Assembly (NCBI GenBank): GCA_013397845.1
Contig: VZTG01001099.1
Coordinates: 62,001 to 126,000 of the forward strand
DNA from: Melanocharis versteri
Taxonomy: Eukaryota > Chordata > Aves > Passeriformes > Melanocharitidae
Direction: 5' to 3'
DNA: 64,000 nt
A program made the translations under genes and the position numbers. Numbering within the stretch: the stretch's first letter is position 1; every line of letters begins with the position of its first letter. Below, one piece after another: positions 36,700 to 49,734 of this stretch. A model generated the notes under the pieces. The model was not told the DNA's origin. It saw only the letters and a program-made list of their open reading frames with translations, and searched no databases.

Positions 36700-39600
36700 T
36701 ACAAAACCGGAGAGGGATCTAGGCGAGTCTGATTTACACGTTTTTGGAAGCACCTTGGTTAGAAAAGCTGTGCTTTGAAGCTGTGTACTGGAGACAGCCT
36801 ATAAAGGAGCTGGAGAGGGACATTTCACATGAACATACACTGATAGGACAAGAGGGAATGGATTCAAAGAAAGAGGGCAAGTTTAGATCAGATATTAGGA
36901 GAAAACTCTTTACTGAGAGGATGGTGGGGCACTGGAACAGGTTGCCCAGAAAAGCTGTGGCTGTCCCATCCCTGGAAGTGTTCGAGCCCAAGTGGGTTTG
37001 GGGCTGTGAGGAACCTGGTCAGGTGTCCCTGACCGTGGCAGCGATTTGGAAGCTCATGATCTTTACAGTCTGTTCCAACCCGAACTAGAGTGTGATTCAG
37101 GGCTCCTCCACAGGCAATTCCCATTTCTTGTAGGAACTGCAGCCAGAGGTAGGGGAATTGGTCAAAAGCAGGACTAAAAGAATAGTTTTGCAGGTAGGAT
37201 TGTGTTTGTGTGTAGGAGAAAATGGGCATTAAAGGATGAAATAGCTAAGTGTCAGTAGGTGTGACTGTTTTGGCTAACCCACTAAAGCCATAAGACTTCT
37301 GGTTATAGGAAGTTTCATTCTCTTTGCTAAAATACTTTCTAGTTTATACTTTTCCAGCTTCAAAAGTACTAAAAAATGGATAGCTGATTTTATGTCTTTG
37401 ATTTTTAGACTACCAGATGCACAATGAGCATTGAGAGACACAGCATAAGAATTATTTGAATAAATAAGAAAACCAGAAGATTTTATAAATTGTTCTTTTC
37501 AGGGCTATTTTATTTGGCATTTTTTTAGGACTAGGCCAAATAAAATAAATTAGATAGTGGGGGAAAATACTAGTAGAGACACAAGAAACTAAATACCCAA
37601 GGAGGGAAGCTCATATTAGGAAGCAATCCAGCAGACTGTTGAAGCACTTAACAGGTTGCTGGATCAGGATCCTACTAAATTAATGTATTTGGGTGCTACA
37701 TAGTGCAGTCTTTCTTCATTGGCTTACCTAAGCGCTTCAGAACTCTTACAACAGAAACTGCCATTGCAAGAATGTGGACAGTGTGTCTGCTTAGCTGAAG
37801 TGTATACTGTGGTCCTGCTTAGAAATATCTTGTAGCTGTGCAACTTCATTTTATTAAAATGGGCGGTTTTGGGCTCCATGGAGAGTATTTGCTGTTTCAG
37901 GCAAGTTTCAAAAGTACTGGAAGAATAAAGATTGTTCTGTAACATCTTTTCTTCCTGTGTGTGAAAGTCTGTCAGGCCAAGAGAGTCCATCATCTCTGTG
38001 GTTAAGTGACAGGTCATACCTGGCTAGTTTTGACTTCAGGTAACTTAAGTGCAGGACTGGCCTTCAAGAACCCCCTGAGTAAAACTTGAATGTGTGCCCC
38101 TGGCATATGGCATATTTTAATTGCCCTTCACCAATGCTCTTTTACTGTCAGGAATACTAGTTAATTGACATCTTTTAAACAACAGAAACATGAATTTACT
38201 TCATGGCAGCCTCACCTCCTTTTCTGCTGTTAGTTATCCAGTTTACCAGCTCAGTGGGTTTGTTTAGCATGTGCTGTCAGATGTAAATTTACAGGAAACT
38301 GCTGTGTCAGAACAGTCTCATGTTCTGGCTCCTCTCCTTCCCTGTTCTGAAACACCCTCTTTCTTCAGAGGCAGGATCGTGGCATTGAAAAGTACATCTG
38401 TGTTAGTTCTCTCAGGTATGAAAATTTTACTTTAAAACACTAATGCTGTATGACAAGAGACTTTGCTGGTCTTGAAAACCAGCTCTAGGTTGTGTAAAAT
38501 GAAGTATTCAGTGAATCAAAAGTCTTGTCACATTTTGAATTGGAAGTTTCTGGCATGCATTTGCCATTGCTAACAGCAGTGCTTAGCTCAGGGTGCAGGT
38601 TCCAAAAATAACGTATAGCATTTTATTTTCTGGGAGGAAAGGATGAAATGAAAGCAGGCATAATCACTCTTAAGAGCTCTTTATCTCCTTCCCACCACCA
38701 GCATAGTAAAGGTAGGTGAGAATCTAGAAATTGAAAAATAGACATCTTGTCTTACACATTTTGTTTTCAAATAGCATTACCACATAATGAGATGATGTGC
38801 ATTCCAGAGTGACTGGCTGTTGTAACTTCCCGATAATTATAAGCCACATAGCGCATATGGCAGACAAACTAGTTACTCTTTTTAGCAGGAGATGTATTGT
38901 CACAGTCTGGCATTGGAACAGTGGCAGGATAAGGAAGAAATTTACTTAATGGTGTGGATAACCAGCATTCACTACGAAATTATGACAGGGCAGATTCCAA
39001 GCTTGATCCTGCTCCTGCAGACATCAATGAGAGCAGGATTAAACTGCTGTTTCGTCTATGCTGCTGAAACAGATTTGGGAAAAAACCCAAACCACTCGAA
39101 TCATGTAGGGCCTACATCAATAATCCTGCCTGCAGATATTTCAATTGTCATTAGTATGTAATTATTTTGATGCTATTCTTGCTAAACCCAAACATATACT
39201 GTATCAGTGGCCCATTTTACTAATAACATTATTGCATATTAATGGGATCAGGGAAGTCAGCCTGTGTCAAGGAATGAATTGTTACCATGCATGCAGAGTT
39301 TTGTTTGGAATTTCAAAATCTAATTGTCAGATTAATTAGTGAAAAAAAAATTTCCATTGGTTTCTCTCTGGGAAGTTGTTTTTTTCCTATTTGCCTATGT
39401 AGATTTTTCTCAACTAAGGTGGATCTTTGGACAGTCTCCAGCACAATTGAATTTGAGAGGTACCCAAGAATGCGAAGAACAATTTCTTTCTCTCTCATCC
39501 CATTTCATTCCCTTGTCCAATGAGTATAGTAGAAGTCTCCATTGTGTCGAAATTATAAAATATAGTTTGACAAAACCAACTCTGGTTATATCAAAATTAG

Positions 39601-39777
39601 TGTTTCAAGCAGTGTTCCTTGTTGCTAAAGTTGATGGTGGATGTGTATAGTGGATGGTGTAGCCTCTTCTTAGAGGCTACATAACCAGGATGCCTCTGAG
39701 CTACTAAGAAATCAGTAAAAACTTGAAGATGTGCTTCTCTGGTAATTTATCTAATAAATTCTGTGCATTTTGTTCAG
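36700..39777 (+). other. GIN1: GIN1 5' intron (inferred)
   Basis: The span runs from the promoter to the acceptor before the start-codon exon. Apart from the CR1 copy at its left end, nothing coding or structured was recognised. Confidence 0.55.
36767..37098 (+). mobile_element. CR1 LINE 3' end
   Basis: Plus-strand CR1 3' region: GGACAAGAGGGAATGGATTC, TTTAGATCAGATATTAGGAG, GGCACTGGAACAGGTTGCCC, CATCCCTGGAAGTGTTCGAG, and CTGTTCCAACCCGAAC near the end. It sits just downstream of the CpG island. Confidence 0.9.
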
Positions 39778-39784
39778 ATTGGCA

Positions 39785-39923
39785 ATGGTTCGCAGTGGAA
39801 AAAGTGGTGGGCTCCACCTGAAGCAGATTGCATACTACAAGCGAACAGGAGAATATCATCCCACAACATTATCAAGTGAAAGAAGTGGAATCAGGAGAGC
39901 TGCCAAAAAATTTGTTTTCAAGG
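39785..39923 (+). CDS. GIN1: GIN1 coding exon 1 (start codon)
   Basis: The exon begins at 39778 after a TTCAG acceptor, with the ATG seven bases in. Encodes MVRSGKSGGLHLKQIAYYKR through KKFVFK. Ends in phase 1 at a GTAAAA donor. Confidence 0.94.
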
Positions 39924-42900
39924 GTAAAAATTTTCTCTCAAATTATGCCAAAAATAGCTATTAAATTGAAGATTTGCTAACATGAAAAAAAAAAGTGAGA
40001 TCTTGCTCTGCAGCATTCTGTGGTTTTAATAAACATTTTCTATGAGACAAATGCTCTGCAAATCCCTGGTTAATATATAACAGGGTGTTTGTAGAAATGG
40101 AAGGTCAATTTGCTTTAGTCCATTCCAGGACAGGTTTATTTACCTATATAAAAGCCAAACCTTGTTTTATATACTGTAAAAATACGTAGTCACTGCAATC
40201 CGTAATTGAAAGGATTACAGAAAGGGAAATAGATCTGCAGCTTGAGACAAGGAATGCTCCATCCAGTCTGGGGGATGGCTGGGCAGAAATGCGAAGACAA
40301 CTTCACCATCAGTCACTGGAGAGCCTCCAGGCCCTTCCCAACTTTATTGCAGCCCTGGGAGATGTATGAACCTTTATAAGCCTTTGTAATCTGCTGTGCT
40401 GTCTCAATCCCATCAAAACTGCCAATTTTGTGTAGAGAGAAGGCAGGGAGGAGTTAAGTCTATGACTGTCAGTGTCAGGTTTCTGGCAGGCACCCAGCAG
40501 CTTCACAAACAATAGTCTCAACACTCCTACCTCTCCTTTCCAGCCCTGGTGTTAGTTTGTGTTTCAGTCAGACTTCCTGTGGGAATGCTGTTTGCATTCT
40601 GACTTGCCCTTGTAACTCCTCATGTCCAGATTAATAAACATGGCTGAACTAATGGCTCTTTGGAGGACATAATTGAAATGTTTGTAAACAAAAAGCTATG
40701 TTTACACCAAAGTGAACTTATTGTAACAAATTCTATTCTGAGTCATGCTTAGTAGTTTAGTAAACTAAACAGAAGACAAAGCATTTGCTTACAATTTGCT
40801 GGTATTTCTTTCAGAAAACAAGTTGTTCTATGTTGGAAAAGACAGAAAACAAATGCGCCTGGTAATTGTTTCAGATGAAGAGAAAAAAAACATCCTTGAG
40901 AAATGCCACAAAAATGCTACTGGCGCTCATCATGGTATATCAAGGACACTGACTTTAGTGGAGTCTGATTACTACTGGACCTCTGTAACAAATGATGTCA
41001 AGCAGTGGGTACGGCCTCATAGCTACAGGATATTTTATGTAGTCTGTTACAAACGTTTGGTAATCTATGAACTTTGGTACAGCAAGTACCCGGGCTGTTT
41101 CATGAGGAGGAAATGTGAGCTTGCAATCACTCTGCAACTGATCAATGGCACTTGGCAATGCATGGTATTTCTTTTTACTCTTTTACTACTTTTTTATTAC
41201 TGGCTTGCACACCAGTATGCTGTGGTGGGGAGCCATAATCTCTTTTGGTAGGCAGGGCACATCCGGTCCCTGAGAGAGATTTCTTGTGCAAGGACTCTCA
41301 CATGTCTTTGTTAGGATGCAATGTGCCATCATAAGGATATGTGGCCAGAGTAGCTGCCAGCAGATAAGAATATGAAAATGGTGTCTCTGCTTTACAATTA
41401 TGTGTGTTCAGGAAATAGTTAAACGCATCAAACCTTGGGAAAGTTCCTTCTTCAGGGGCAGGAATACCTAGCAGAACTTGATCCTTCAGGAGACTGTATG
41501 TAAATGTCCTTTAAGGCCAAATTACTGTTGCTATCAGCTTGCTGCATCACCTGAATACTTTGAGTTCATGTGCAACTGCTACATGAACTGAAAATGAGTC
41601 TTTCCTTTCAATTTAGATTGGACAAAGGTGCTCTGTACCATAGATTAAACTGTTATGCATGGAAGATTATGTATACTTCCAGTGTTTTTCAACTACAGCA
41701 TACATAGATGACCCAAAAGGGGAATGATTCGGACTTCCTTTCATTCCCAGCTGCTTCCTACTTCCTTTATTATTTACAGATAGTAATGGATTTTAATATT
41801 TGTACTGTGGACTTGAAAGAGCACAGTGCTTTCAGAATGGAGAGAATTCAGCTATGAGTTCTTCTACATGTCCCTCTCTTGGCCTTCAGTATTGTTTTGT
41901 TTTATTTTGGTTTTATGCTGGGTCTGAAAAATCTAAGGGTAAAAAATTGTAAGAAGGGTGATAAATTTGTTTTGCATTGCCTGGTCTGACCTGATTTACA
42001 GAGAAATTGTGGAGATCTATGATTCTGATGGTTGTCATCACCTCACCATCATTTTTTATTGATGACATCTTCCCTGATGTCTTCTCCAGGTGTATGCTTG
42101 CCAGCATTGCCAGGCAGCAAAGAACACAACCACCACAGTGCCCAAAACACACCCTATCAAAGCAGAGGACCCATGGACGGCAGTCACTGTAGAGCTAATG
42201 GGACCTTTCAATGTTACCAACAGAAGTCACAAATACATCATAATTATGACAGATTTGTTTACAAGATGGACTGTTATTTTACCACTGCATGACACTTCAG
42301 CAGCTGAAATTGCTAAGGCAATCATAAATGTGTTTTTCTTATATGGGCCACCTCAAAAGATGCCTATTGATCAAGGGAAGGAGCTTGTTTATCAGGTAAT
42401 TATTTACATGGCTTGTTAACCTGGGGTTTTTTTCTTGTTTTTTCCCTCAAGAAAAAATACATTTTCCCTTGTATTAGATTTGAATTTTAGATTGTTTTTG
42501 AGAAAGACTTTAGTATTTTTTTATTTAATTGAAAAAGTAAAGAAATTAGCACATACAAAAAATGTCAAACCAATTATTTGCAATGGTAATGCTATGCAAA
42601 GTTTCCCAGGGCTTTATTCTTTGTAAAAAGAACAGAGTAAAATTACCTCCTGGAGCCATAGTGCAGGTTTTGTCACTCACTTAAACTGGCCTAAATTTGC
42701 ACGCTGCAGCCTGCTATATCTCATTCATCCATATTGCCCAGTATAGCAATAGCTAAGGGTATTTTTGACATTGGCCTATAGTGATTATGAAGGACTTATC
42801 ACACTTTGTTCGTCTCAGAGATGATGAAGTCATCAGACTGTGATATGGAGGTAATGACAGATCGAGTTAAGTGGCAAAAAATGTGGTTAGGAACCATCAA

Positions 42901-45900
42901 TCATTGGCTCCTAAGCTCTACTCTACTTTAGCTCTCATTCACAGTCCTGGTGTGTTTTGTGCCAGTATGTATGCATGACTTTTCCCAGTCACCATGATAT
43001 CAACAAAAGGGGTGGAAAACGGAGGTTTTTTACTTGAAGTGGAATACAGAACAGGTGAAATGTTCACTAATTGTGTTCTTCTTCTTTTGAAGATAAATGA
43101 AGAACTGTTTGCACTGTTTGGAATGAAACAAATTGTATTGTCTTATCATCAGACAGATGATGTAAATGAAAAAATGTCCAAGACAATCAAAACTTTCCTT
43201 AACAAGTACTGCATTGACCATCCAAATGATTGGGATGAACATTTGTCTGCTATAGCCTATGCTTTCAATTTGACAAATTTGGTATGTGAAGGTTCTTCTT
43301 CTTTTGACTGAAGTCCTCCAAAATGTCTGCAAAGCTGTATGCTAAATTTGCTTGCTTTTGGTCTCCATTTAAATAGGAGCCAGATCAAAACACCCCGTAT
43401 TTCCAGATGTTCAACCGCAACCCACATGTTGTTGAGCCCATGAATATATGTGTGGAAGGAGAATACAGTATTTTTGCCAAAATATTTGAAGCAACTAAAA
43501 AAGTCAGTCAAGCACTAGAAGAAGAGAAAACCTCAGATTGCCAGGTAAATGTTATGTATTTGAATTTTACTAGTAGGAAAACTGAAGATAATGATGGAAA
43601 AGTCTGAGGCATTAAGTATAACTAACGTTTTAAAATAATGTGGAGGTTCGAGTGGTGGTTTTTAGTTTGTTTTCCTTCCCCTGTGATCCCTTCATTTCAG
43701 TGTAACACATCTCATATGTATTTGGAGGGAATAAACTTAAAGGAGACCTATTGTCAGAAGTTTACTATGTCTGACTTAGAGGGGAAAATAGAGAAGTTGG
43801 AAACAATTGCCTATGGACTGGTGATTTATGAAGATAAAATCAATTTCTTCATCACTCTTCAGTCACACATGATTACGAACTACACGCATCCAAAACCACT
43901 CAATGTCATGCTTAAGCACTGTTTAACAATGCTACAAAAATGCATGATTACTTTTGGAAAAAAAAAAATTTACATGTATCTTTCTGTAGGCAGATAAAAA
44001 AACTTCAGATGAACAAAAAATCAGAACCAAAATCACAGTCAAAAGGAAGCCAAAACAATTAAATACCCTTCAATTTAAAGTTGGTCATGAAGTCCTCAGG
44101 CAAAGAAAAAACTGGTGGAAAGATGGTCGTTTCCAGACGGAATGGATTGGTCCTTGTATCATAGATTACATCACAGAAAATGGCTGTGCAGTATTAAGAG
44201 ATTCTGCAGGATCCAGGCTGAAAAGACCCATCAAGATGTCTCACCTCAAGCCATACATAAGAGGGTCCAGTGAAAAAGGTGTATATAATTTTTTTAAATC
44301 TGTATTTTTATATATGTAAAAAAAAGTTGGTTTTTTTGTTTTTTTTTTTAACTTCTCTCTTGAGGTGTTAGGTTATTAGAATGAAAAAGTATCATTCACT
44401 CACCAGTGAGAGTTATACTACCACATACAATAGTGTAATAGCTGTGATGCCTTTTCTTGGTCTTAGAAAATGAATGCCAGACATGGTTAAAGGGTAGGGG
44501 GTTGTTTACCTAGGTATCTTTAATAGGATCCTAACAATGCATCGCTTCGCCAAGGTGGAACGCATCGCAGTGCACATTCACCATAAATCACATATACAAG
44601 TTATAGACCTTACACATTAACATATTTAACAAGGGTACCCAATAATGGTGCTTGGTTGAGCTAATTTTTAGTTTACAGAGTATGTTCTACTAGGGGACCT
44701 TGGCCCCCAAGGTAGTAGAATGTTTGGTCTCCTGCTATGCGGTTGCTGGGGTGTTTGGTCTCGTGGCCCTACAGAACACAAGAACTGTGCTAAGTTAGCA
44801 GACTTAAAGAATTACAAGTATGCATGCTAATGCTTGGGATACATAGAACTGTGTAAAAGGTATATAAAAGAAAAAGCAAAAATCATCTTGGCATCACTGT
44901 AGTTTTCAGTAAGGAGAGCAGTGAGTGTGAGTGACGTCAAACTATGCAGAGCATGGAACAGAGCTCATGAATAATGTTTAAAGTCTTTTAAAAAATAGCC
45001 TCTATTAAAGTTGCTTCTAATCGCTGGCTTGGCTCTATTTGTGCTGGCTGATAGAAGTATAAGAACATGCTAGAAGTATAAGCAGACTGAACTGTGTTCA
45101 AGGAGCGCTTTCTGACTGTGTTTCTGTTTTGGTGTAGGCAGGATTCCCATTAATTTTGCTTGAGCAATGGAGACTTTTTCTTTTTTACAACATCGGTGTG
45201 TCTTCTAAAGCCTTAAAATGCGAAGACTACATCAGAGAACTGATTTTGGCATAGTTTATTTTAAATTGTCCTATTGAAGAAGTCAGTGTTTCTCTTACCA
45301 GAGCAAATAAAATTGTCATACTCTATGGTAGGATGGCTAGAAATTCCCAAAGATTTGGATAAGCAACTTCTGCTCTTAGTCTTATGTATTCAGTGTGTCC
45401 TTTTGCAAATCGAACAGTAGCAGCTGTTTCTTTTCTGCTCATGCTGTCTTTGAGTCAGCAGAGGCATTTTGAGGAAAATTAAATACTTGGTGTACAGAAG
45501 ACTTCTGTCACAGAACAAGCTGCTTTTTACTTCAGTGTTCTTGAAGAGCAGAACAATTCCCATGCTGTTGGCATGTGGTCAAGCTTTGGTTCTTGTAAAT
45601 ACATAAACTACATTGAGATGATAATTTCTTCCATCACCTCTTAAAGCTGAGAGCTTTGCAAAGCTGAAACTTAATTCTGGAATTTCGTGTAACAAGCTGA
45701 AATATTTATCAGTTGTAAGTTATGGTTTTCATAACTAAGATACTGATTTCATGTCACGTCACGAGGCCACTACTTTTTTTTGGATGATCACTCTGTGCCT
45801 TCCAGTTCCTCATTAAATTGCTGATTCACGAGGAGGAAGTCACATGCATATCAAGCATGTCGATAATGTACAGCTATTACAATAACTTTTATAAATTGTG

Positions 45901-46786
45901 TCACTGTATAAAAAGTTGAAAGTAGTTGTCTTTGTAGTATTAGAGCCTAATATGTTTACCGCTGAATACTGTAGACGCAGTGCATAAATGCAGAATTCCC
46001 GCTTTTCAGGAAGGGACTGTCTTGGTCTTGGCTGGGATAGACTTTGGTTTTTGTTTGTTTTTTTTTTTTTACTTAGCTACTTTACTTACTTTTTAAACGT
46101 TTTGCAGTTTAAGAAAGCCTGTTTTGTGTTGGGTTAAGATTTCCCAGCAAGAGTGTGAAGAAACACATTTGTCTGTGTGCAAGCACAAAATGAAAGAATC
46201 TACATGTCCATTTATTCAAGCTGTTAGTTCAGTAAGTGACTATGATAGTCATTGACTTAGCTAAGAAAAGCTCTAAATGTGGATCATCGCAAGGATTATT
46301 TTGTGGATGTAACGAGATGACAAATATTTGATGCTCAGTGAAATTGGGAAATTCACATTATCAGTCTGCTGTCACTCAAACATTCTTGTCCTCTTCTGGA
46401 GATGGTTTTGAAAAGTAATTTAACACCTCACTAACATTTTAAGCGTGGCTTCAGGGATCTGAACTAATGGCTGCTTTCCTCTTACAGACAACCATTACAT
46501 TCTACAAGGTGCAGTAGTTTTTGACCATGACTATATCGGCTTATCTGAAAGATCTAATAATTCAAGCCAACCAGACTCTGTTGCTGAAGTGGAAATAAAT
46601 GCCTACAAAAGAGATATCACGTCTGCTGTACAGATTCTACCAGCAGCCTGCACAGACCAAGAATCAGCAGATGGTAAACATGAGTCTAAGCTGCGAGAAG
46701 ATCATTGCATCGACCCAAACTCTGCAAAGCCAGAGAAATGGCCTTCACCTTGTTGGACCCTTCAGACCAAGACAGAGGATACTTAA
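39785..46786 (+). CDS. GIN1: Gypsy retrotransposon integrase 1-like protein, complete 527-residue frame (7 coding exons)
   Basis: Host gene domesticated from an integrase of the GIN transposon/Gypsy lineage. No settled cellular role is known; a nucleic-acid-binding function is plausible. Seen: seven exons with matching phases and GT-AG borders, 527 codons then TAA, with no frameshift or internal stop. Domains: HHCC zinc-binding module (H78, H85 or H86, C115, C118), integrase core about 137-290, and a GPY/F-like C-terminal module (WIGPCIIDYI) in exon 6. Catalytic-site candidates are E146, D205 and E239; the first is Asp in active integrases. No gag, protease, reverse transcriptase or LTRs surround it, and the position between PPIP5K2 and PAM is syntenic, so it is a resident gene and not a recent insertion. 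The start ATG has G at -3 and +4. It likely shares the CpG-island promoter with PPIP5K2. Confidence 0.95.
40815..41008 (+). CDS. GIN1: GIN1 coding exon 2 (His half of HHCC)
   Basis: 194 nt, phase 1 to 0. Encodes ENKLFYVGKDRKQMRLVIVS, the CHKN...GAHHGIS zinc-ligand segment and VTNDVKQW. TTTCAG acceptor, GTACGG donor. Confidence 0.94.
42090..42395 (+). CDS. GIN1: GIN1 coding exon 3 (CxxC and integrase core)
   Basis: 306 nt, 102 codons, phase 0 to 0. Encodes VYACQHCQAAKN, VTVELMGPF (E146 in place of the usual Asp), MTDLFTRW and IDQGKELVYQ (D205). CTCCAG acceptor, GTAATT donor. Confidence 0.95.
43093..43281 (+). CDS. GIN1: GIN1 coding exon 4
   Basis: 189 nt, 63 codons, phase 0 to 0. Encodes INEELFALFGMKQIVLSYHQ through AIAYAFNLTNL. 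E239 aligns with the third catalytic position. GAAG acceptor, GTATGT donor. Confidence 0.94.
43377..43544 (+). CDS. GIN1: GIN1 coding exon 5
   Basis: 168 nt, 56 codons, phase 0 to 0. Encodes EPDQNTPYFQMFNRNPHVVE through EEEKTSDCQ. ATAG acceptor, GTAAAT donor. The preceding intron is only 95 bp. Confidence 0.94.
43990..44278 (+). CDS. GIN1: GIN1 coding exon 6 (GPY/F-like module)
   Basis: 289 nt, phase 0 to 1. Encodes ADKKTSDEQKIRTKITVKRK, WWKDGRFQTEWIGPCIIDYI and KRPIKMSHLKPYIRG. TGTAG acceptor, GTGTAT donor. Confidence 0.94.
44510..45075 (+). mobile_element. LTR-like insertion in the last GIN1 intron
   Basis: An unusual block with a TATA-like GGTATATAAAAG near 44860, downstream TGACGTCA-like and TTAAAG elements, and a terminal duplication of TAGAAGTATAAG. 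It reads like an ERV LTR (promoter plus R/U5), but no TG...CA ends with a target-site duplication could be fixed. Confidence 0.35.
46488..46786 (+). CDS. GIN1: GIN1 coding exon 7 (stop codon)
   Basis: 299 nt, phase 1 to the TAA at 46784-46786. Begins DNHYILQGAVVFDHDYIGLS and ends WTLQTKTEDT. The last part is less typical of the family than the first 20 residues. Confidence 0.92.
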
Positions 46787-47295
46787 GCATAGTCTTCTAT
46801 CACATTTCATTGCTAAGCAGTTTGGAACTACTGTGGCAAACTGAAAAAAAAATGTAATAGCTCCAACTTCCTTAGCCCAATCCACTTTACTCCTTTATGA
46901 ATATAAGAGTGCTTCAGGTATCTACTGGTTAATTTGTCTGGGTGTTAAGAAAAAGCACTAGTAAAAGCACATATTCTGATCATGAATTTAAATTTCAGAT
47001 TTTGCTGGTAGAATGGCAATGTGGCCATGCCATACTGTTATCCTCTCAAGACACAATGCGTCATTTCACTGTAATGACCTTTTCCGTTTTCCATCCTTAG
47101 ATGACTCATTCCTAATGTGCACTGTGAGATGAATTTAACCTAAGCAACTTGGTGTAAATTTTCCCTCCGCTACAGAGAAGCTCATGTCTTCCTTTTCCTG
47201 TTATATAACAGTTTTCTATTCTTTCTGGGAAGCTGCAACCTCTGACTTCTACAACCTTTAATTTCTAGTCTAATCCATTTATGGTCTCACAAAAC

Positions 47296-47301
47296 AATAA
47301 A
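47296..47301 (+). terminator. GIN1: Candidate GIN1 polyadenylation signal
   Basis: AATAAA about 510 nt after the stop codon, the first canonical hexamer I noticed downstream. The cleavage site is not verified. Confidence 0.4.
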
Positions 47302-49734
47302 ACTGCCAAAATCAAATACATGTAGTGTTCTATGCATGGAAAAATGAGGGCTTCAGCTGTTACCTGCTCATCAAAAGTCTGCTAGAATAGGCAGTTCTAA
47401 TATTTCAGGCACGTGAAAAAATCTTAAAAGCATTTAATATTCATTTGTGCTTTTTCCACAAACATCTGGTTCTCCATCACAATTACCTCTTCACTGAGCC
47501 TGTGCACGCTAGGAGATTTTCCGTGGACTATGGCTATGAAAGGTGAAGCACTGGTATTAACTTATTCTCTGGTTTCCTTGAGTAAGTTGTTACTGGTCTG
47601 GACTCCGTGCTGAGAAGTCTTGTTTCTCAGTCAGCAGCGCATGAATTTTTTCATGTGGAAAACTGATGAGTGCAAGTCAGTTTTGTTTTGTTTTTTTTAA
47701 TAGGGGATTGACATGAAGATCAAGAAAACTAGCAGAAAACTGAACTGAGCAATTCAGCAGCTTCTGGGTGATGCTGTGGAAGATTTGCTTATCTTGCTCT
47801 CTGAATGTGTGTTCCCTCTCATCTTTACTCCTGAATGTCATGTGACTTATAACACAGGTGGAGGAAAAATGCTATTTATTAAGAGTTTTCAGTTCATTTT
47901 AGGCAATTAGATGTGGTCATCAAGGTTGATTAGGGTGATTACCTCATACAGAAATTCACATGTACAGTACAGTATATCTTTGATATATACATCTGTGTGA
48001 GGAAAGAGCTCAGCACCATGACAGAATCCTATCTTAAACTTCAAATGAAAAATAATTAATACTCAAACTATTTTGTATTCTGAAAATGCAGTCTTACAGC
48101 TAAAGTTTTTCTCTGCCAAGACTGCTTCAGAAGGAGTCTTTCTGAATACATTGTGTATGTGCACACATGGAATAAACATTTATTTTTACATATCATGCTT
48201 TTGAAGAAAATATTAGTGTCAGAGATAAAACTGGGGAGTAAGGCCTTGTTTGTAAGACTCATTTCTGCTTTGGTAGCTGCAAAAGAGAAGCAGCCTCTCC
48301 TATTTTTTTCATATTGTAAGTTATCAGTTTCTGAATTGTGCACAATACAGCAGAGCTGTTTTCTGGGGCAGCTCTGGGGTAATGGAAGTGCTGTGGAGTT
48401 CTTAGAGCTAAACTGAAGAGAAAGAAAATGCTGCAGTGAGAGAGGAATGGGGAAAACACAGAAACATTTAACATACTGTGTACATTTCACATATTGCTGA
48501 TTGTTGAGGCTTCCTGGTAATTTTGATCTACTGTACTAACAAGCAGGCATTAGTGACTTATCAGTGCACTGAGATGTGGCCTTCTCTGCGTGGGGGAGGT
48601 TCATTGAAATAAAATACAGGGTTTTCAAACCATTGACATGAAGAACAGCCCCTGGAAACTGGGAAAAAAACCCACTAGACACTGTTTTTTATTAAAAGGC
48701 CAAAACTGACACAAGGAAGCAAGATTTAGCAGTGTCTTTAAGAAATGGGTACTATACTCTTCTGCACCTATTAGAAGACCTGCTGGCTTGCTGTTTATAT
48801 CTTGGTAACCAAACTATGCAGAAATTTGGAATTAAAAGCAGTACACAAAAAGCTTTAATTTGAAGAGGAAGGCTCTTCCAGATAGAAGTAAAGAGACAGT
48901 GAACTGAATTTTAAAACATTTGATTCTGGAACAGTTAATCCTGAGAGACGCATTCCTGAGTCAGTTCTCCTTTCAACTTTTATGTAGATGAAGGTATCTG
49001 CAGCAACCTTGCTGCAGTGGTAGCAGAAGCAGGTGTGCCAATAAACAATAAGTGTTGTGGGAAATACAGCATGTCTCCTCTGCTAGGCAGTGCTGCCCTG
49101 CTACAGATTGCTAGTGCAGTGATGAGTAGATCACTTGGATACAACTTTTTATAATTCTGTATTTCCATGTAAAACTCATTACTCACATCGGTGAGCCCTT
49201 TCTTTGGGTGCTTGAGAAGCATCTCAAAACTCATCAGCAGAGCTGGCGCATTCAGAGCTGCAGCTGGTGGCAAGAATTGGTGCCTTGAACATGTAAAGTG
49301 ATATCTGAGTAAGTGGGTTAAACGGGAATAAATCAGATTTCACGAATTCAGTACCTAAAATTAGTTAATTATTTTTGTCAATTGATGCCTTTAGTCTCCT
49401 TATGCCTCACTTCCCCCTTCTGCACAGAGTGAGTAGCACCATGTCAGATTCTAGACAAACTGAAAAAAATACTCATTACTCTTCACAAAGCTGGCAAGAC
49501 ATAGTGATAAAAGCCCTAGTAGAAAAGCCCTTGAGAAAATGAGTTCTGTTTTGTGCAGCGTTTCAGTGATATGCAGTAAATAATACCTGTGCTTCCCCAC
49601 CAGATTGATTCTGAGTCTTAACCTAGTCAGAAACATCATCCATCGCTCCCACAGATTAAAGACCAAGAAGAAGGAAATCAGAGAGCATAGTTACGGAGTC
49701 ATACCGGCAGACAATTTTTTTGGAGTCTTAGCTT

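Larger units (their letters stand above)
35800..36700. promoter_or_regulatory. CpG-island bidirectional promoter of PPIP5K2 and GIN1
   Basis: About 900 bp of GC-rich, CpG-dense DNA in an AT-rich region, between PPIP5K2 (leftward) and GIN1 (rightward). No TATA box stands out. It carries GC boxes (CCCCGCCCCC near 36213), an ETS-like CACTTCCGG at 36241-36249, an NRF1-like GCGCATGCGC palindrome at 36467-36476, a long ZNF143-like site at 36531-36555 and a YY1-like GATGGCGGC at 36619-36627. Head-to-head sharing is inferred from gene orientation. A 21-N gap interrupts it. Confidence 0.85.

Noticed and set aside
43638..43997. 119-codon frame between GIN1 exons 5 and 6
   Set aside because: The flanking GIN1 exons join in phase without it, the product resembles no integrase segment, and it runs into the acceptor of exon 6.
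48068..48490. 140-codon minus-strand frame downstream of GIN1
   Set aside because: Composition looks random, there is no domain, several competing frames overlap, and no promoter or splice context was seen.
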